Assembly: GCA_019649035.1 (NCBI GenBank)
Contig: BMAT01010738.1
Span: 545,672 to 569,716 of the forward strand
Direction: 5' to 3'
Length of the DNA stretch: 24,045 nt
Origin: Elysia marginata
Taxonomy: Eukaryota; Mollusca; Gastropoda; Plakobranchidae
Below, one piece after another: positions 1 through 9,500 of this stretch (position 1 is its first letter; every line of letters begins with the position of its first letter). The notes beneath the pieces are model-generated. The model was not told the origin of the DNA. It did not search any database and saw nothing but the letters and a program-made list of their open reading frames with translations. A program made the translations under genes and the position numbers.

Positions 1-21
1 ACAACTATTTGGGCCTTTCAG

Positions 22-130
22 ATACAAGCGAGTGGATGAAATTATTTGGGTAAAAACAAACCAGCTCCAGAGAATAATTCGTACAGGACGCACAGGGCAC
101 TGGATTAACCATGGCAAAGAGCATTGCTTA
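22..130 (+). CDS. METTL3: METTL3 exon a (first visible)
   Basis: The acceptor is a pyrimidine-rich TTTCAG ending at 21 and the donor is GTAAGT at 131. The first base completes a codon split with the previous exon (phase 2). The exon encodes [15 protein letters not shown] and onward to NHGKEHCL, part of the methyltransferase domain and METTL14 interface region. Confidence 0.95.
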
Positions 131-2519
131 GTAAGTTATTATTTCAGTAGTCTAAGGCATTTTTCTGTCGCAGTAACAGAGAGTAAGCTGATAATGTCCA
201 GTAGATATTTTAACCTCAAGTGAGTAAAATATAGCTGAGAATTATCCTAAAATTGAATTACCAGCAATAAGAGGATAAAATTGATGATCAGTTTAAATTG
301 AACAAATATTGGAATTATCCAGGTTCAAATGATGTTGGCTCAACTGTAAATAGTTTGAATAAATAAGTGTTGTTGAAAGTATCTTAAATTTAATTTATCC
401 ATTCATTTCAGGTTGGTGTAAAAGGCAATCCCAAAGGAGTGAACAGGGGCATGGATTGCGATGTTATTGTGGCTGAGGTAAAAGTGCTGTCTATTTTTAT
501 GATATTATTGAACACATTTTTTTTACCAACAGCTCTTATGATATAGCATTGTGCCCCCAAAAGCTAGGATTTTTTTAATACGACAATTTTGAATAGCTGA
601 GAGCTTTATCCAAAAACTCTCTTGCTGTTTTCCAAAAAAGTAGTTCAAAACAATTTACGTTAATTTAAAAAAAAGTCCAAAATAGACATATAATTCACCT
701 TTATTTCACCTTTTTAGACAATATGCCTCACCTTCTAATATAATCAATGTTGACAGATTTAAATTTTTTGCTTACAAAATTTATCGTCCGTGTAATTGCA
801 AATATTCTGTTGAACTGAGTTTTTGAAAGAAGGTTTTTGACATGGCCCGTTAAGACTAAAGATAAAACTTCATTTTATCATCAAGTTAAGGATTCAGTAA
901 CTGTCAAATGTTAGGCCAAGTGCAAGCGCAAGCAATATCTATTAAAATGCTGGTGTATTTGTAATTTTCCACCCTTTTTTATTATTTGGCTTCAGGTAAG
1001 AGCCACTAGTCACAAACCAGATGAAATTTATGGAATTATTGAAAGGCTCTCTCCTGGTACAAGAAAAGTGGAGCTATTTGGAAGACCCCATAATGTACAG
1101 CCAAACTGGTACAGTATTAATTTTTAAAGCTCTGAAGGCAATTATGTATTGAGATTGTTTGAAGTCAGTATGAGTAAATTTATAGGCAAACCGTTTTTTC
1201 TTTTTACTTTGATAAAAGATATACTTTTGGAACATGATTATTTGACAATGCGTAAATGCTACAGTGTATTCCATGCAGGTTGCTTTCACAAAAGTTTAGA
1301 AAACCATACTGTTCTATACGCCAAAAACAATCTTAACCTTGGCCTCCAATTTGAGTGAGGAAATTAATGACCTATGCATTAAAAAAGTAGCTTTTAAGAG
1401 TCATTTAGATTGTAATTTAGTCCTAGATAATTGTTTATTTGCTAGCTACCTAATCCTTTTTTTTTAAAATTATATCTAGATGTAGTTTTACTATCTTCAA
1501 AAACTTTTACTGGGATAGTCATTGGCCTTCTTTTCAAGATTTCTAGATCTAGATCTTCTTAAAACTAATATTTGTCTCTAAGTCAATGAACATTAATGCA
1601 AAACTGTTAAATTTGTATTTAAAATTCACTATATTCTCCTAATCCATGTGAATAAGATCTAATTACCAACTTCCTCTCTGACACTTCTAAGCCATTTAAG
1701 GTCTAGAAGAATGTAAAACATTGAAGTTGGTCAACATGTGCATTCATTTTGTTAGTTCCTTGTTCCACACTCCATTCCTCTTATTCTTCCTAGTGTCATG
1801 TGCAAGAGCCAAAAATTATTTGCAGGGCTGTAATAAGTTCTAGAGATTTTATATCAATATACGGCGCAAACTTCCAAAATCAAAGTCTGATTATTCGAAA
1901 TTCTCATAATTGGAAGTTTTTTCAGTGTGAGGTTTTTATCTCCTCTCTGGCCAAGTCAAATCTGATCTCATAATTTGAAATTAATGAAAATCAATTTCCT
2001 TAATTCGAAGTTAATTCTGCATCTACGAAAGGTTTTCCTTCCGTCCTCTTGCTGTTTCAAGCTGTAATATTATATTTTGTTTTTGTGTAGAACTATAAGG
2101 AAGGTCATGGTGAAAGAGGAAGGTTTTGTTAACAGTTAACAACAACAGGCTAACTTCATTAACCTGATTCTTTGAGTGTAATTCGAATTTTCTTAATTTG
2201 AAATTTTTGTTAGTGCCCTAGTGATTTGAATTTATGAGGTTTCCACTGCACAGTTTTTCAAGTTTTGAATGAACTCCCACAATTTGATAAATGAAGGCCC
2301 TAATGTAAGTTACTGCCACTCCTCTTATGTTATAAGATCTATAGTTATAAGCAACAATACCATCTCCTAAGTTTGTCTTATGTCCTCTCTTTGTGTAGGA
2401 TCACACTTGGGAACCAGTTGGAAGGTGTTCATCTAAAAGATCCTGACATTGTAAAACTATTTCGCGAAAAGTATCCAGATGGAAACTGTATGGGACCTTC
2501 ACAATCACAAAAGAGATAG
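22..2519 (+). CDS. METTL3: METTL3, C-terminal half of the m6A mRNA methyltransferase catalytic subunit (5' partial, 4 exons)
   Basis: METTL3 pairs with METTL14 and transfers a methyl group from S-adenosylmethionine to adenosine N6 in nuclear mRNA. Visible exons are 22-130, 412-477, 996-1108 and 2399-2519, with GT-AG introns in phases 0, 0 and 2 that join into one open frame ending at TAG 2517-2519. The 135 visible residues align without large gaps to human METTL3 from about residue 449 to its end at 580. Diagnostic segments are [47 protein letters not shown] and TLGNQLEG. These include the residues that contact the cofactor in human METTL3: the SHK lysine, F, R, H and N of FGRPHN, and N-Q of GNQL. 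The DPPW catalytic motif lies upstream of the window. The tail differs from human and is about three residues longer. METTL14 is excluded because it lacks the KEHCLVGVKGNP and [10 protein letters not shown] forms. Gene identity is very secure. Confidence 0.97.
412..477 (+). CDS. METTL3: METTL3 exon b
   Basis: A 66-base exon between the acceptor ATTTCAG (ending 411) and the donor GTAAAA (478). It encodes 22 residues, [20 protein letters not shown] and then AE, in phase 0 at both ends. [10 protein letters not shown] matches the METTL3 Rossmann-like core strand. Confidence 0.95.
478..995 (+). other. METTL3 intron between exons b and c
   Basis: AT-rich intron with homopolymer A and T runs. I see no second exon, RNA gene or clear mobile element in it. 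Confidence 0.85.
996..1108 (+). CDS. METTL3: METTL3 exon c, cofactor-binding residues
   Basis: A 113-base exon after the acceptor GGCTTCAG (ending 995); the donor GTACAG at 1109 splits the final Trp codon. It carries SHKPDEIYG and [12 protein letters not shown]. The Lys, Phe, Arg, His and Asn in these motifs bind S-adenosylmethionine in human METTL3. Confidence 0.95.
1860..2248. mobile_element. degenerate Tigger/pogo-like DNA transposon remnant in METTL3 intron 3
   Basis: This stretch repeats the unit TAATTCGAA or close variants (near 1893, 1969, 1998, 2182 and 2198) and ends in ATGAGGTTTCCACTG. Read on the minus strand that end is CAGTGGAAACCTCAT, the type of terminus found in pogo/Tigger-related short elements. 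The left end is not sharply defined and no transposase frame is intact. The family assignment is inference from the terminus only. Confidence 0.45.
2399..2519 (+). CDS. METTL3: METTL3 last coding exon
   Basis: The acceptor is TTGTGTAG ending at 2398. The first G completes the split Trp codon, then 39 codons run to TAG at 2517-2519. [18 protein letters not shown] keeps the Asn-Gln pair that contacts the cofactor. The last residues ([10 protein letters not shown]) are not conserved with human. Confidence 0.95.
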
Positions 2520-2800
2520 AAATAGTACTTATGGAAGGATCTGATACCTTGTTATACAATGTATTTTTTATATTTTTCTACAGAACATACTTTGTAGGAA
2601 ATTTTTTACGGCAAGATTAAGAATAGATAGTGCTGAGGTTTACCAAATTGTTTTTTAATGTTTTTTTTTTTATTGTTGAGAAGAAAGATCCCTGGTTTTA
2701 CATTTGAATGAAATCTGACTGATATACTGGTAAATCATCCCTAGAAAATTATGTGCTTTACCAAATCTACGTTTGTGAACGCATTTTTTTAAAATAATGA

Positions 2801-2806
2801 AATAAA
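2801..2806 (+). promoter_or_regulatory. METTL3 polyadenylation signal AATAAA
   Basis: A canonical AATAAA in the context ATGAAATAAAAAGG, about 280 bases after the METTL3 stop. It is the first perfect hexamer on this strand after the stop codon. GT/T-rich sequence follows (TTTATGTGTTTTC), as expected downstream of a cleavage site. Confidence 0.75.
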
Positions 2807-4666
2807 AAGGCAAAGAGATTTTACATTTTATGTGTTTTCATTAAGTACTGTTGAATCTGAAATGGATAAACCTCTCCCTTTATTTAATGTGCATCAGACC
2901 ACCCATTTTATAGCATTTCAAATGTGATGCTTTATGTGCTTTTTCATTGAAAGTGTAACAAGAGAGCTGTCTACTCTAATTTTATATTGAATTATAAGTA
3001 TTTGGCCTCCACCCAACAAAACTACAGCCACAAAATCAGTCTCATTGCTGGAAAATAAACAGAGTTCATTTAAAGCGATATCTCTTGAAAGTAACTAAAA
3101 CGGACCAAAGAAAAAGGTTCTAGACTATCTTTCAACCTTTAAATCTTATATAAAATCAGAAAGAACAGTACACTCAATGCTGCAAGATTTTGCAAAGCTA
3201 GCTGGTTTTTCCTCTCAGATATTGAAATCACTTTCTCTCTCTTTCTTTGATACTGTGATAGCTGTATCTCTCATAAAGTGAACAGCATAATTTCATTAGC
3301 AAAAAAGCTAGAACAGACCAGCCATTAGTTTCAGTTTTGATTCTAGTTCTTGGAAAAGTTCGCTCTTTACAAGAAAATTTGTAAGGGTTAAAGAAGAGAA
3401 AAAAATCTGGACTTTATTTCAGTTCATTGGGTTGAATCCAAGGCTGTTAGATACGAGGTTCATTGTACATTGTTTGAAATCTCTTTCAAAGCCTTTTGAT
3501 TAATTTTAAGACAGTGAAAATATTTTTATGATTCTATTATGAGCTTAGTTATTGTAATTAGAAGATAAGAGATATACCCTGGAAACATTTTCTTTTGTTA
3601 CCAAAAAAATAATTAAAAGGGACATTAAAACTTCTTTGAGATTTTCCAAATTGAAAAAAAAAAAAAATTAAACTCAACCAAAATGATCATAAATTTCTTT
3701 GATATTCTAAAAGCAGACTTCTTTTTCCTTATTTGTTCTTATGAAAGAAATAAGAGTGACAAATGGTAGGAAAGTTCATAACTCAAGTTTATTTCCATAT
3801 ATAAAATATATCTTTCTGCACTTATCTTTACAAGCCGACACCAAATATGCAAAATATTGTACGAAGACTTATGATGTTAAGAAATCATCAATGAGTTGCG
3901 TAAATAATGTAATTATTACAAAAGACTTCATAGGAAAGAGGATATTAACTTCATATTTTGAATCCCAGAGGAAAATTTAATTTCAAAAAACAATATTTTC
4001 TTACACAAATAAAATACGAGCAATATGAATTCAGCTTGGATTAAACAAGTACATGTATTCAAACTATCTGGGTTCAAACTATTTGGACTGTGTATTTGAA
4101 CAAATGGGTTCAGTTACAACTAATCTATAAAATACCACAATTTGAAGAGCAGAATTTTTTCTCTGTATCTAGATTAGTAGAAACAAAATCTACAGAGAAA
4201 AAAATTTTGATAATGCCCTGCAGTGTCAAATCTTGTTGAAATTGTTGGTTTAGATATCAAATGTGATTCACTTGGCTGTCTCTGCAGGATTTTGAATTCT
4301 GCACCAAAAATTGCTAAATTTTTGCTGCACAGAATTTGCACCAATTTAAAATGCAGAAAACAAAACAAATTATTCATAATGAGACCAGTGAATTGACATT
4401 TAGTTTTAAGACAATTGAAAAACATGTAGCATGTATTTCACTTAAGTTCCAAATACATCATACTTTCTCCATCTTTTATTTTTTATTTAAGTGCCAAAAC
4501 ACTTATCTATATGGTACTAAATGAAGCAATACATTCCAAAAATCACTTAAAAAATGTATATGCAATTTTGGTAAAAACTATACTGCAGCAAGCAAATATA
4601 CAAAAAAAGGATGCACCAGCTAGACAGTAGGTTTTATGCCCTACAGGCCCGCTCAGAGGACAAAAG

Positions 4667-4753
4667 CCCATAGTGGAGGAAATCCAAGATGGCTGATGGG
4701 CTAACGGGGCCCGTCAGCCAATCATCTCCTCTAAAACCCATGCTACCTATGGG
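4667..4753. repeat. long imperfect hairpin (foldback or MITE-like)
   Basis: The inner arms GGCTGATGGGC (4691-4701) and GCCCGTCAGCC (4709-4719) pair over 11 bases with one G-T mismatch and a 7-base loop. Further out, GAGGA (4676-4680) faces TCCTC (4727-4731), and CCCATAG (4667-4673) faces CTATGGG (4747-4753). It is GC-rich in an AT-rich setting, which fits an inserted short foldback element. No clear target-site duplication was found. Confidence 0.6.
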
Positions 4754-4894
4754 TGTTATTACATCATAAGTCATCATAATATCTCATTTTAGAGTACTGT
4801 ACTAGTATCAAAGTATTTTGTGAATTGGATAGTAGCGCTTTGTAAAGCAGTAGTTAATATTTCTACACATATAATTTTGCAAACTCTTCCCCAA

Positions 4895-5070
4895 CGCTGA
4901 ACTTTTTAGTACATGCCACATAAGCCAGGTAAATTTATTCCACCATTTGCACCATCGCCAAATGCAATTTTCACTTAGAATCGACAAAATTTGCAGTAAA
5001 TACCACTTTTGCAGCCACGTCGCAGGAGGTGCCGAAATTTGCAAGTGGTGCAAAATCCTGGAAGGACAGA
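4895..5070 (-). repeat. interspersed repeat copy A (related to 23318-23410)
   Basis: Read on the minus strand it contains TTGCAAATTTCGGCACC, then CTGCAAATTTT, then CGATTCTAAGTGAAA, in the same order as a plus-strand copy at 23318-23410. A weaker relative with AGGATTTTG, CACCA and TTGCTAAATTT lies at about 4284-4350 (+). It explains the 106-codon minus-strand open frame here, which has no protein-like features. The repeat class is unknown. Confidence 0.6.
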
Positions 5071-6477
5071 TTTGGCTTTTGTGTGGGACAATTATGAACA
5101 TTATATACTTAAAATAGAGTCTGTACAATTACACAATAATAAAATAAACATGAATATATTCTCCAAAACTTATGCAATCTTTCCATAGAAAATTAAATAA
5201 ATTTTATGGAGTAATTATAAAACGATATCTAATGAAAGACATTCAAGTAGAAAAAAACCTGGTTATGTTTAAGTTGCCCACTGATGTTGTTCAAAGAGTA
5301 GGTAACGTAAATGAAAACTTAAAAGTTTAAACAGTGTCTACTGTGTTACTTTCAAAGTTTTAATTACAAAAAATCAAAACACCTTATGTTGAATTAATAT
5401 TTTTAAAAAAAATCTTTGAACATCAAATACTTTTACAATAGCATTTTGAACACTCTACAGTTCAACTGAAATTATTTGTCTCTACACGATGTTCTGGCTT
5501 ATAATTTTTGCCCTATGGTATTGTGATGATTGACTCTGGTAAACCAAATTGTGAACAGATTTCTGATCAGTTTACTGTAGTTTGAAAAACTTAAAGTCAT
5601 TGTCAAATATAACAGTTAATAAAATGAGAAAGAAAACCTTGCTTCTAACTAATGCACGTTGAAAAAGGTAAACTCTTTTTGATAATATTATCAAGCACAC
5701 GCTTTTTTCTTATACAAATTTTAAAATGTTCATGATGCAATAATAAAACAACTGATAATGTTTTATGTTACAAAACTTAGATGTCATCTGGTAATATTTG
5801 ATCTTGGTTGCCAAAGTTCTGATTAACATATAATAAATACATGTGTAGCAACATCACAAAATAAGTTGAATTATACTGATATTGAAATTGAGAAAGTTGA
5901 TTATCTCTTTCTAAGGGTCAAAATTGGACCAAAAAAAATGCACAAACATACAATCGTTGAAAATATTGCTCAGAATAAGATATTTCAGAGAGGAATTTTT
6001 TGGCAAGCTCTTTTTTGTAGTTTTATAATTTAAAATGGGTTTTTCCTAATTTTCTTATAGTGGTTTTCACTGATTCCATACCTTCTTATTGCGAAAACTT
6101 GGAACACAATCAAGATGGTAAAATAATCTTTTTACTGCCCTAAACTGGCTAAAGAACTTTGAAAAACCTATTGAACAATGTATATACCTTTTTAAATCAA
6201 AATTCCAGAACTAGACTTATTTTATGATTTTGCTACACATATGACCAGCAGTTTCAAGTGATAGATGAAAATCGTATAAAATTAAAAGCAACAACAAAAA
6301 CTCACTTGTAATCTTAGTCTACTTAAAAGAGCAAAACAGAAAACTTTGATCCCTTGGCAATGAACAATTTTCAAATGGTCACACTTTGAGAAAATAGAAA
6401 ATGTGCCAGCTCTTGTCTCAAGATGAACATGTGGATGTCAGCGATGATTGTCTTCAAGATGCTGTTGCTGGTAATAT

Positions 6478-6483
6478 TTTATT
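6478..6483 (-). promoter_or_regulatory. candidate LONP2 polyadenylation hexamer
   Basis: AATAAA on the minus strand only three bases past the LONP2 stop. Use of this site would give an unusually short 3' UTR. Sites further downstream on the minus strand are at least as likely. Confidence 0.3.
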
Positions 6484-6486
6484 TCA

Positions 6487-6597
6487 TCACAACTTTGAGT
6501 GCAGCTCAAGCACCGACCTATCACCAGGAAAGCCATCATCAAATGCAGCCTCCAACACGTCCTCCAGGGTGGTAGCAAAAACAAACTGCATCTCTCC
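6487..6597 (-). CDS. LONP2: LONP2 last coding exon with PTS1
   Basis: It encodes [36 protein letters not shown] and TGA. The C-terminal Ser-Lys-Leu is the canonical peroxisomal targeting signal 1 recognised by PEX5, which settles the peroxisomal over mitochondrial paralog. Confidence 0.97.
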   Translation of the reverse strand, partial: GEMQFVFATTLEDVLEAAFDDGFPGDRSVLELHSKL

Positions 6598-9500
6598 CTA
6601 AACACAAAACATAATACACTTTTTCATCATTTAAATTAATTCAATCTAAAGTAACTCTGGAAATCCACTTTCATTATAATGCCCATACAAATGTTAAATA
6701 ATTTTTATAGCAAGTAAGGAATGCAATTTCAACAGATTTGCAACACTTTGCATTAATGCTAACACAGCTGCTAGCTTGTTCAACAAATTAAGGGATTACT
6801 TACTGCTTCATGTATGAAATATTTTAATCTCTTATGAGACAAGCAGATTTCAGGTAAAAAGCTGGAAACAAATAATGGCCCCATAAGAGTTTAAGACCCT
6901 TACATCTACATGAACTAGCTCCACATTACATTGAACGTTAAGCATACAATCTTTATGTGTGCTTTACAATTCCTCTTGTTCACTAAAATTATTCTTTTTG
7001 GCATTCTCACATTTCTGTAATCTCAAATACTTCTGCTGAGATAACTTTACATTTGTCTTAGAAACACCTGAAGCTAAGTAAGACCTCTTGACTCATTGAG
7101 AAATATACTTGTAAATATTTTAACGTTTGAAATCAACCAAAAAAAAATCTTCATACCTAGCTATTGTAAGTTTACAAATTAAACCAGTTTATTCAGCATG
7201 ACTAAGTAAGACCATAAACCCAATTAATTACAGAAGAATTGTGGGCTATTTTAAACAAATACTAAACCAGTTAACTCTAACAACATGAAAATAGCTAGTA
7301 CGATCACCCATTCAAGTTAAAGTAAATGTGGGACTAATCAGTTATATTTGTATAAAGAGTAGAAAATAAAATTACAATGCAGTATAAATAAACTCCTCCC
7401 TCCTCTTTATAACTCTATAAAAGAAAATAGAAAGCCCATTCAAAACTGTGCAAAATAAAAAACTGTAAGCTGAAAAAAAAATAAACCAGTGCTGTAGTTT
7501 GGTACAAATTTTGTTCTACAACTTAATTCTAAAACATTTCTAGAGAAATATGCTTTACAAAAAAAAAATACTTGCCACAAGGTTTAAACATGAAATCATG
7601 TTCCATTTTGCCTCGCCACTGAGGGAAAAGGATGCTTTTCTACTTTGACAGCCTATTTTATACTGAAAAATAACGTCACTAACCTTTATGCTTTCTGGTA
7701 CTTCATGCAAATCCTTCCTGTTTCTTGCTGGTAGGACAACCCTGTTGATACCTGCCCTGTGTGCTGCCAACATTTTCTCTTTTATACCTCCTACCTGAAA
7801 CACAAAATTATATTTCTCACTTTTGCCAAGAAAATTACACACATTAATTGTCATTACATTTTATTTTTGTTGTTATAAAGTTATTTAAACCTGTGGTGTC
7901 GCACCTAGGATAAATGAGTTAGAAGTCAGAAATTCTTTTTTTGAGAAAGTGCTATTTATAGGTGAACTTTTTCTTCTTTTTCTCAATATTTTAAAACACC
8001 ATAAGTTTTTATACCATTCCACAAAATATTGCTAGTTTCATGAAATTTGTTTACGTTTGTAAGCTTAGAAAAATGTCTTGTAAAAAACAAAAATTCATTT
8101 GAAGGTGAACATTAAATTGTCTCATCTGATTCATTCATCTTGGATGACCTGCAGAAAATCATTTGTTCTAATAATTGGAACGACTCATAAATCTTCTTCT
8201 CTGACTACTCTATGCTAATACAAATTGTAATTCAGCTGTTACATAACAAGATCATTTTAATGATCAATTAAAATTCAAGAAGATACTCCGTTTAAAAAAA
8301 ATGCAGTAACATATATTTTTAATGTTATTAGAAAAAGCAAGGCATGGTGCCAGAACTTAGGCTCTACTACAAAATACCCAATCCATGATAAATATCTTAA
8401 AACGTAATTCTCATTACGATATTTTGAACCTGAACCTAACGGGGAAAAAAGTTTAAATTAGATGTATCAGTATATATTACAAAAAAGAAACAAATTTGGC
8501 AATCTGAAATAGTTAAAGTTAAACAAGTATTCAAATTATCCAGGTTCAAATTTTCTAGGCTTTAGTGAATTGAGACATGTCGACTCACTGGCAAAACTAA
8601 ACCCCTTAAGGTAATCTCTCCTGTCATAGCTGTATCAGACCGCACACACACGCCTGTGAAGAGAGATGTCAACACAGTTGCTATGGTGACGCCTGCAGAA
8701 GGACCATCTTTGCCCACAGCTCCAGCAGGAAAATGGATGTGGATGTCAGTGTTGTGAAGAAGGTCACGTCGGCTCTCCAGGCCAAGCTGTAGCAGAACAT
8801 ATATTGAAAGTTGAATGAGTGGTGGTATTTGTAATAGATATATTATGGTATGTTAAAGACTAAAAAGTTCGACTTTGAAACTTGCATTCAAACTGCATTA
8901 ATTACTGAAAGTTCCATGTATAAAAAATAATACAAGAGCAAGTTCAAATAGTTTTTTGCCAAAATAATTGCATATGACTAAGTCAGGATTAAGAATGTGA
9001 ACAGAAAATTTATTTTCCACATTGATATACTTTTAAGAGTACTTGTAACATTTTGTAAAAACCAAAATAGCTTGGATTACACAAAATATGCTGTTATCAT
9101 GTCTGTCCAACAGAGATAAACATAAACGTTTTTTAAAATAAATATTTATCTTTCAAATTTGTTTAATAGCTCAAGAATTAAAAGAAACTTTCAACTATGA
9201 AAACAAGAATTCATGAAGAAAGAAACAAACCCAATTTACCATTAGCCATTTACAACAGCAAAATACAGTCTACATCAAATTAAAGCGTAAAAAGGGGCTA
9301 CACATCAAGATTTTATAGGCTGCCAGAGAAATGTACAAAATAAAAAATAAATTTGCCTAATCGCAAAGGCACACATGAAACAAACCTTTTTAGCATTAGC
9401 CCTAACCCAGTTGAGAGCAAGGGAAGCTGACTCCTTCATTACATCTCCCAACTGGCCTGTGAGAGTTATCTTTCCTTCTCCCACCATGCGTGTGGCCTCT

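Larger units (their letters stand above)
2830..6486. other. intergenic region between convergent METTL3 and LONP2
   Basis: No open frame here resembles a known protein, and the longest ones are explained by repeats. The region holds AT-rich filler, a hairpin element at 4667-4753, a repeat copy at about 4895-5070, a fragment of a second repeat at 4056-4080, and the 3' UTRs of both genes. TTTATT sites that could serve LONP2 polyadenylation (AATAAA on the minus strand) occur at 6478-6483, 4934-4939, 3413-3418 and 2879-2884. None can be chosen from sequence alone. Confidence 0.7.

Noticed and set aside
1074..1358. Open frames on both strands over METTL3 exon c and following intron
   Set aside because: They extend past the donor at 1109 into intron or read antisense. 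The conserved frame is fully explained by METTL3.
4808..5128. 106-codon minus-strand frame in the intergenic region
   Set aside because: Composition is unlike a protein (rich in Trp, Cys, Tyr and Ile), there is no start context, and it overlaps the interspersed repeat copy A.
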